DNA of 64,000 nucleotides from positions 248,001-312,000 of the forward strand of contig NZ_JANCTD010000001.1 of NCBI RefSeq assembly GCF_024297185.1, read 5' to 3'. Positions 27,801 to 36,800 of the stretch are shown in pieces. Made by a program: the position numbers and the translations under genes. Below the pieces are notes generated by a model. The model did no database searches. It was not told the DNA's origin and was given only the letters and a program-made list of their open reading frames with translations. Position 1 is the stretch's first letter. Each line of letters opens with the position of its first letter. Origin of the DNA: Lewinella sp. JB7. Its GTDB lineage: Bacteria > Bacteroidota > Bacteroidia > Chitinophagales > Saprospiraceae.

Positions 27801-30800
27801 TTGGAGATCACGGGTGTCCGGATCGGCACGACGACCTACGCTAACAACTTCTCCTTCACCGGCCCCACCTCCGTAGTGCTTGCTCCCGCGTCCTCGCAGG
27901 ATTACACCGTGACGTATAAGCCGCAGCGCAATTCCCAGAACCTGGGTTACCAGGAAGGCAAACTGGTGTTCACCACCAATACGCAGGGAGGAAGCTTCAC
28001 CCTCGGTCTGCACGGTCTGAAGACGATCGGCTACGAAGGGACCCTTGAGCCCCCGCTACAGGACGTAGTGAATACACTCGGCATTAAGATCAATGTGGGT
28101 TGGACGACCCTCAAGGGAAGCACCGACCCCGCTCTCCAGGGAGAAGAGATCAACGAACCGCTGTTTGAAGCCGCCGGTCCCGGACCGGTAGGCATCGTAG
28201 CCGTTGCCCGCTACTCGCCGGCGGAAACCCTTCCCTACGGTTGGTACACCCGCATCGGTGAGGACATTAAGCACAATCAAGTGGGCGTACTGGCCGACGG
28301 ACTGCCCGAAGCACAGACGCTCTACCCACCCCAGCAGTCCGGATCGACCAGTTTCAACCCCAGCGTGGGTGCCTTCGGTCTGTACATCTACTCCAACTCC
28401 TTCGGTCGTTACAGTTACACCCAGGACGATATCAATAGCGGAACGGTGGCTCACCGCGCCCGTGTTTATCCGGTCCGCGATCGTCAGGGGGCTTTGGTAC
28501 CCAATAGTATTCTCGTCGGTTTCGAAGACGCGGAGAATGGGGACTACCAGGACTACGTATTCGTGCTCACGAATGCCAAGCCCTACGTTGCTCCCGATCC
28601 CGCGCTCGTATTCGAGCCCAGCACCCTCAACGTAGGCGTTGTAGTGGGTAAGGTGTCCGGTCAGTATACCACGGACCTGATCGCCAATACCAACATCGCC
28701 GACGACGCGGTGACCCTCACGGCCGACCAGCCCTGGATCGTGCTTCCGAGCAGCTTTACGTACGGCGAGCAAATCGACGTTGCCGTCGATGCCACCAAGT
28801 TAGACGTAGGCATTTACACCGGTACCGTAACGGCTACGGCCGCCGGGTTCGAATCCGCCACGCTGACCGTTACCGCCACCGTGAACGAGAAAGTCCAGGA
28901 CGGTACCATTAAGATCAACTTCCAGGATAACTCCTTCAATCCGCCCGCCGGCTACCTGGCCGACGTTGGTGCCGCTTACGGTCCGCGGGGCGGGGGTATG
29001 GTGTACGGGTGGATTAATCCCGCTACCAAGGCGCCCCTGGACAATACCGCGGCGGCCCGTGGCGACGAGCGGGGCATCACCAATTCAAGCTCCGATCAGG
29101 ACAAGCTGATCCGCTCCTTCAACCATCTGGACATGTTTGGTCAGAACAATCCCCACGATTGGGAGATTGCGCTGCCCAACGGTCTGTACAAGATCGAACT
29201 GGCGGCGGGCGATATGGTGAACACGAACAGCCGTCACACCATCCGCGCCGAGGGCGAAACCGTAATCAACGATTTCATTCCCTCGAACGACAGTAAGTTT
29301 CAGGTTGGAATAGACACGATTCGGGTCAGCGACGGAAAACTGACCATCGATGATGTGGGCGCGCCGGACAACGGCAACTCTAAGATCATCTACCTTGATA
29401 TCGTTCCCGTGGATAGCAGCGCCTTCGCGCCGGAAATCGCCGTCAACATCCGGGGCAACCGGAACCAAGCGGGAGAGTACTACGGCGAAGTAACGGTCAG
29501 CCTGTCCGCCACCGACAAATCGGGTAGCGGCGGCTTGGACGATATTTACTACACCCTCAACGGCGGAAGCCAGACGAAGTACGAGGGTCCGTTCAAGGTG
29601 ACCATTGCGAACGGCGTACCGGCCCAGAGCAACGTGCTGACGGCAACGGTCGTGGATGACCTCGGTAACGTCGGCCGCTCCACGCGGTCGTTTACCCTGA
29701 TCCCCAAGACGGGAGCCGTACTGCGGCTGCAGAACATGGAAGTCCTGTTGAATACGAAGCGGGGCCTGCCGGCCGACGATTTCTACACTTTCAACAAGAT
29801 CGAACGGCCGACCAACTTCCAGGGCGACACAACCATTACCCGCCTGGAAAATACCATGCGGATCCACAACGACGGTTCCAGCCCGCTGGTCATCACGAAA
29901 CTCACCACCACGGACGAAAGCAACTTCATCATCCTGGGCGACCTCGTCCCTAAGGATGGTCTGGTCATCGAGCCGGGGGCCTTCGTCGATGCCGAGATTC
30001 GTTTCGTGCACGAAGGAGCTCCCTACCGCACGCTGATTACCGAATACCTGGTCATCAACTCCAATGCCGATAATGGTGCCGACGTTTCGGCAACCTTCCG
30101 CGGCGCGTGGATGAAGACCCCGGAAGGAAGTAATGAGATCACGACCCAGCAGGTGTTCGAAGTCTTCGGCTTCGGAACCCAGATGGGTAAGGACGAAAAC
30201 GGCGAGTACATCATCCGACCCAGTTCGGACATTCCCTCCGCCGCCGACGTGGATGCGGGTAAGGAAGGTGATCTGATCCTCTCGGAATTCTTCGTACAGG
30301 CCGATCCCACCCAGGAGGTACGCATCGTTCAGTTGGCGGCCCTGCACTCCCGGGGCGCGAACACGACTACCCTGCGAGACCCCAACAATAATATACCCAA
30401 CACCATGCAGTTCGACCACGGTACCTCCTGGTTCCAGGCGCTGCTGCCCTGGTTGACGAACACCCGCCCGACCATTGCCGGTGACCGTACGGAGCGCATC
30501 GAGGTGCCCTTCTCCGTCACGGTGAACGGCTACAGTTCCCGCGGTGGCAACCTTAAGGGGGAATTCGCGGATAAGATCAATGGCATCAAATTCTATAAGG
30601 CCATTGACGCGGAAGGCCGCATCATCCCGAATGAGTACATCATTCTGCAGGACAACATCGGAAACGGATGTGGTGCCGGACAGGGCAACTGCGACTGGCA
30701 GGACAACGTCCTGTACATCATGAACGTACGGCCGCAGCAGCTGCCTACCGCCGCCGCTATCGCCAACGTTACGGTTGACGTACTGGAAGAGCGTACCTAT

Positions 30801-33800
30801 GATGTCACGGGCTCCTTTAACAAAGGATATGCCGGTAACCGGCTTACCTACTCTGCTACCCTAACCAGCGGACAGGCATTACCCTCCTGGATCTCCTTCG
30901 ATACCCTGACCGGAACCTTCCTGATTGTAGCCGGCGTAGACCAGGCCAACCAGAGTGTTCAGGTAAAGGTGACGGCCACGGATAATAACCGGATCGAGGT
31001 GTCTTCCACGTTCACCATTACCGTGCGGAATACGACCATCAACTGTACCGTCAATGCCAATGCCGACGGTCAGGAAAAAGTGCTCGACTGTACTACCGGC
31101 AGCGTGCGCCTCAACGGTAGCGTGTCGGCCGGCGAGTACCGGTGGACCGGCCCCAACGGGTTCACGTCCACCGCGCAGAACCCGCTGGTGAGCGTGGCCG
31201 GTACGTACACCCTGAAGACGACTGCTCCTAACTGCCCGTTGAGCAGCAAGGTGGAAGTACGTACGGGATTAACCCCGTCCAATCTTCAGATCAGTACTCC
31301 CTACACGACCTTCAGCTGCTCGGTAAGTTCCATCGAACTGACGGCGATCTCCGATGATGAGTCAGCCGCCATCCAGTGGTTCAATAGCAACAACCAACAG
31401 GTAAGTACCGCCAAAACGCTGGTGGTCACGACTCCGGGCACCTACCGGGCCGTCGCTACCAGTGCCGGCGGATGCCAGGCTTCGGTATCGGTCACGTTGA
31501 ACGAGAATTACGATCCCGCCAGCGCCGGTCTTGACGGAGCCATCTCCGCCTGCCGCAATGGGGAGTCCTTCAGCCTCTACAGCCGACTGGCTGCCCTCGG
31601 GGGTAACCCCCAGGCGGGTGGTACATGGACGTACCAGGGCGCGGTGGTATCCGACGAATTCAATCCTTCCACTTCTCCCGCCGGTGTTTACGTGTACACC
31701 GCGGGGGGTGCTAACGGCTGTGACTTCGACGATGCCCGACTGACGGTGAGCCTGACGAATCCCGTCACTTACTATGCCGACATCGATCGGGATGGTTTCG
31801 GCGATCCGAATCAGGCCGTCCAGGCCTGTGTGGCTCCCCCGGGTTATGTCACCAACGGCTCCGACAACTGCCCCACCGTAAACTCGACGACGCTCGCCGA
31901 CGCCGATGGTGACGGCATCGGAGATGGTTGTGATCCGGACGACGATAATGACGGAGTACTCGACATAGACGACTGTGAACCCTTCAACTCGCGCGTCGGG
32001 GTAGCTACCTGGTACTATGCGGATTTTGACGGCGACGGCTTCGGTGATCCCAATAACGGTTTCGCTACTTGTGCGCTGCCGCCCGCAAACTACGTGGCTA
32101 ACAACACCGACAACTGTCCTGACAGCGCCAACCCGAACCAGATCGATACGGACGGTGACGGCATCGGTGATGTGTGTGACGGCTCGGCCAGTGGCTCCAG
32201 CATCTTCTGGCTCGAAGCCGAGTGTGGCGACGTAGGATCCAAGTGGATCAGTATGCGCAGCGACAGTGCTTCGAACGGTTCGTACATCGTATTCGAGAAC
32301 GGCACCTCGACGGCGGCCCCCCCGGCCGATCTTGCCGAAAACCAGGTGCGTTTCACGATCAAGAACGTACAGGCCGGTACCTACCGCCTGTTCGGTCGCG
32401 CCTTTGCCCCCAGCCCCGCCGACGACTCTTTCTGGGTGCGGGTTAATGGAGGCGAATGGTTCCGTTGGTGGGAAGGATTCACCCACGGCGTATGGGGTTG
32501 GACCGAAGTGGGTAAGAACCCCTTCACCCTGCCCGACGGAACGGTGACCATCGATATTGCCTTCCGGGAGGACGGAGCGCTACTCGATAAACTCTACTTA
32601 TCCCTGGACGGTAAGATCCCGACCGGCTTCGGTGAGGAGGCGATTAACTGTGCCTCAGTCAATGAGGTACCCATCGCGATCATTAACCTCCAGCCCCCCT
32701 ACGGCTCGGCACCGCTCGCCGTGAACCTGGACGCCCGTGAATCACGGGACAACGACGGTTCGATTGCGAGCTACGAGTGGGATTGGGGAACGGGTACCGC
32801 CAGTGGACCCAACCCCCGCGTCACCTTCAACGAGGGAACTTACAACGTTACCCTCACGGTAACCGACGATGAAAACACCACGGGAACGGCCGTCGAAGTA
32901 CTGCGGGTACTGAACGGTAACGAGGACACGGACGGAGACGGCATCATCAACAGCGAGGACATCTGCCCGCTGTTTGCCAACCCGAATCAGGTGCTCCCGA
33001 CCTTCTACGCGGACTTCGATAACGACGGTCTGGGTGACCCGGCGGTATTCGTTGAGAATTGTGAAGCTCCCCTCGGGTACGTTTCCAATGCCGACGACAA
33101 TTGCCCGGGCTTATCCTCCACCGACACTACGGACACGGACGGTGACGGCATTGGCGACGAGTGCGATGACGACGACGATGGTGACGGCGTACCGGACGAT
33201 CAGGACTGTAACCCCCTCAACGAACGCGTGGGTAGATTCAATACCTACTACGCCGACGCGGACGGTGATGGCTTCGGTGACCCCGACGTCAGCATCACCG
33301 ACTGTACGGCGCCCGAGGGATACGTACTCAACAATACCGATAACTGCCCATCGGTCGCCAATGCCGACCAAATGGACAGCGACAACGACGGCATCGGCAA
33401 CGCTTGTGATGCTTCGGTCGTCGGAAAGCACATCTTCTGGCTGGAGGCCGAATGTGCCACGGTCGGATCCGGCTGGGTCGAGGGCAGCAGCAGCGGTGCC
33501 TCGAACGGCAAGTACGTTACGTTCCCGAGCGGAAACTCCTTCAACGAACCGCCTGCGGACGTTCCCGCCAACCGGGTCCGCTTCACGCTGAACAGCGTAC
33601 AACCCGGCACCTACTACATCTTCCTTCGCCTGCTGGCAAAGGACGGTGGGGATGACTCCGTCTGGTTCCGCGTCAACAATGGCGACTGGGTCCGCTGGGC
33701 CAGCGGCATCGAACAGGGACCAAACTTTGCCTGGAACGAACTGGTCGGTAGCCCCCTGGAGCTGCCGGACGGAACGACCAACATTGATTTCGCCTACCGT

Positions 33801-36800
33801 GAGGACGGTATTCAACTGGATAAGCTTCACGTAAACCTCGACGGCATCAAGCCCACGGGTATCGGCGAGCAGGCCATTAACTGTGGTTTCAATCCTAATC
33901 AGGCTCCGGTGGCCGTTGCGGAAGCTACGCCAACCAGCGGTTTCGGTCCCCTCACCGTAGAACTGAACGCAGACCAGTCTACCGATGCCGATGGTGTCAT
34001 CATCAGCTATAAGTGGAACTGGAACGGCGGATCGGCCGTCGGTGTCAATCCTACCGCCACCTTCGCCGATGGCAACTACGCCGTTACCCTGACGGTAGAG
34101 GATGAGGACGGAGCACAGGACACGGACGTCGTCAACATCACCGTAAATGCCAACCAAGCCGATAGCGACGGTGACGGCATTCGGGACGTGGAAGACAACT
34201 GTCCGACCGTCGCTAACCCCGATCAGAGCCAGGACACCTACTACGCCGACTTTGACGGTGACGGATACGGTGATCCCAACAATACCATCAAAGGATGCGT
34301 ACTTCCCGCTAACTACGTGACCAATAAGTTGGACAACTGTCCCGACCGGACCTCCACTGACCTTACGGACACGGACGGCGACGGTATCGGAAACGTATGC
34401 GATACGGACGACGATAACGACGGCGTGGTTGACGGTCAAGACTGCTTCCCGCTGGACAGCACCCGTAGTACGGGTACCACCTACTACGCAGATTTCGACC
34501 GTGACGGCTTCGGTGACCCGAACACTTTCATTACGGCCTGTAATCAGCCGGCGGGTTACGTCCTGAATAAAGTGGATAACTGCCCATCCGTTCCCAACCC
34601 AACGCAGGCCGACGCCGACAACGACGGCATCGGTGATGCCTGTGATTCTTCCATTGCCGGAGTGAACGTATTCTGGCTGGAAGCCGAATGTGCTCAGGTC
34701 GGTGGAACGTGGAGCATCGAATCCGACACCACCGCCTCCGGCGGTAGCTACGTAGTCAGCAATACGGTAGAGTCGAAAAACGCGGCTCCGGAAGACATCC
34801 CGACCAACCGCGTCCGCTTCGCGCTTGACAAAGTGCGCGCCGGTCGGTACCACATCTTCGGACGGGTACTGGCGGCAACGACCGGAGACGATTCCTACTG
34901 GATTCGGATCAATAACAACAACTGGATCCAGTGGACCAACGGCATCGTAGCCGATGGTAAGTTCAACTGGAGCGAACTGGTGAACAGTCCCTTCAGTCTG
35001 CAACAGGGCTACAACACCATCGATATTGCCTTCCGCGAGAACGGCGGTAAGCTGGATAAGATCCACATCGATTACGATAGTGCGTTACCCACCGATAAGG
35101 GTGAACCCGCCATCAACTGTGGAGGAGCTACGGACGACAACCGTCGACCTGTTGCCTCCGCCGTGGCAACACCCCTGAGCGGACCGGCCCCTCTCAATGT
35201 GCAACTCGACGGTAGTGGCTCCACCGATGCCGACGGTAGCATTGTGAGCTACGCCTGGGCGTGGGATGGAGGCTCGGCTTCCGGAGTGAACCCCTCCATC
35301 ACGCTGTCTACGCAGGGAACCTACAACATCATCCTGACGGTAACGGACGATAAAGGGGCTACCGCCACGGACCGCGTAACGGTCACGGTGGAACGAGCCG
35401 CCAACGTTGCTCCCGTAGCCGTCGCCGCCGCTCGCCCCGCCAGCGGGGCGGCTCCTCTGCGGGTCGACTTGATCGGTAGCGGCTCCAGCGATGAAGACGG
35501 AAGTATCGTATCCTATAACTGGAACTGGGGAAGCGGATCCGCCACGGGAGTGGTCGTGTCCCAAACCTTCACGACCGGTAACTACTCCGTTACCCTGACC
35601 GTCACCGACAACGAAGGGGCTACGGATACCGATGTAATCGCCATTCAGGCGTTCGCCGAAGGCGCGGATACCGATGGTGACGGCATTGCCGATGCCGACG
35701 ATAACTGTCCTACCGTAGCGAATCCGGATCAGTCGCTGTCGGTCTTCTACGCGGATACGGACGGAGACGGCTTCGGTGATCCCAACGATTCCGTACAGGC
35801 ATGTACCGCCCCGAGTGGATACGTGACCAACGCCGACGACAATTGCCCCACCTTCGCCTCGACGAACCTGACCGATAGTGACGGCGACGGAATAGGCGAC
35901 GAATGCGATTCCGACAACGATAACGACGACGTCGAGAATTCGGTGGACTGTGATCCTTTCGACCCGAGTGTCGGACAAAGCGTCACCTACTACGCGGATA
36001 CCGACCAGGATGGCTTCGGCGACCCGAACGATAGCCTCGTCGTCTGTGAGCAGCCGGTTAACTACGTTCTCAACAACACGGACAACTGTCCTTCCGTAGC
36101 CAACCCCGATCAGACGGATACCGACGGCGACGGACTTGGCGACAGCTGTGACGACAACGTGCTCGGCTTCACCGAATTCACCCTGGAGGCCGAATGTGCC
36201 TTCGTCGGCAACGACTGGGTCACGCGCTCCCATACGGATGCGTCCAGAGGTGAATACGTAGTGTACCTCGGTCCGGACTCTAAGTCCGTTCCGCCCGCCG
36301 ACCTGGCCGCTACCCGCGTACGCTTCGTCGTAGAGAACGCCGAAGCCGGAGCCTTCCACCTCTTTGCCCGCGTCTTCGCGATCAATGGTGGCGACGACTC
36401 CTTCTGGGTACGGGTGAACGAAGGCGAGTGGAAGCAGTGGAACGGCTTCGCTCAGTACAATGCCTTCGGTTGGAGTAAAGTAACCAGCAGTGCGTTCACG
36501 CTACTGGCGGGAACGAACACTCTTGACTTCGCCTTCCGGGAAAATGGTGCCTACCTGGATAAGGTGCACCTGAACATGGAGAATATCAAACCGACCGGTT
36601 TCGGTGAACTCGCCGGCAACTGTACGGGGGACAATCCCAATCAGCCACCGGTAGCACGGGGTAAATCAAGTGTTACGAGCGGTTTCGCGCCGCTCAGCGT
36701 GACGCTCGATGGATCCGCCTCCACCGATAACGACGGCACGATCACTACCTACAGCTGGACCTGGAACGGTGGTTCCACCCAGGGGGTCAAGCCCACCGTC

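Noticed and set aside
33111-36359. Very long open frames on the minus strand opposite the giant gene (for example 651 and 424 codons).
   Set aside because: They are complements of GAC/GGT-rich TSP3 and PKD coding repeats, which give few stop codons in that frame. The products are repetitive V/G/I-rich with no family or signal.
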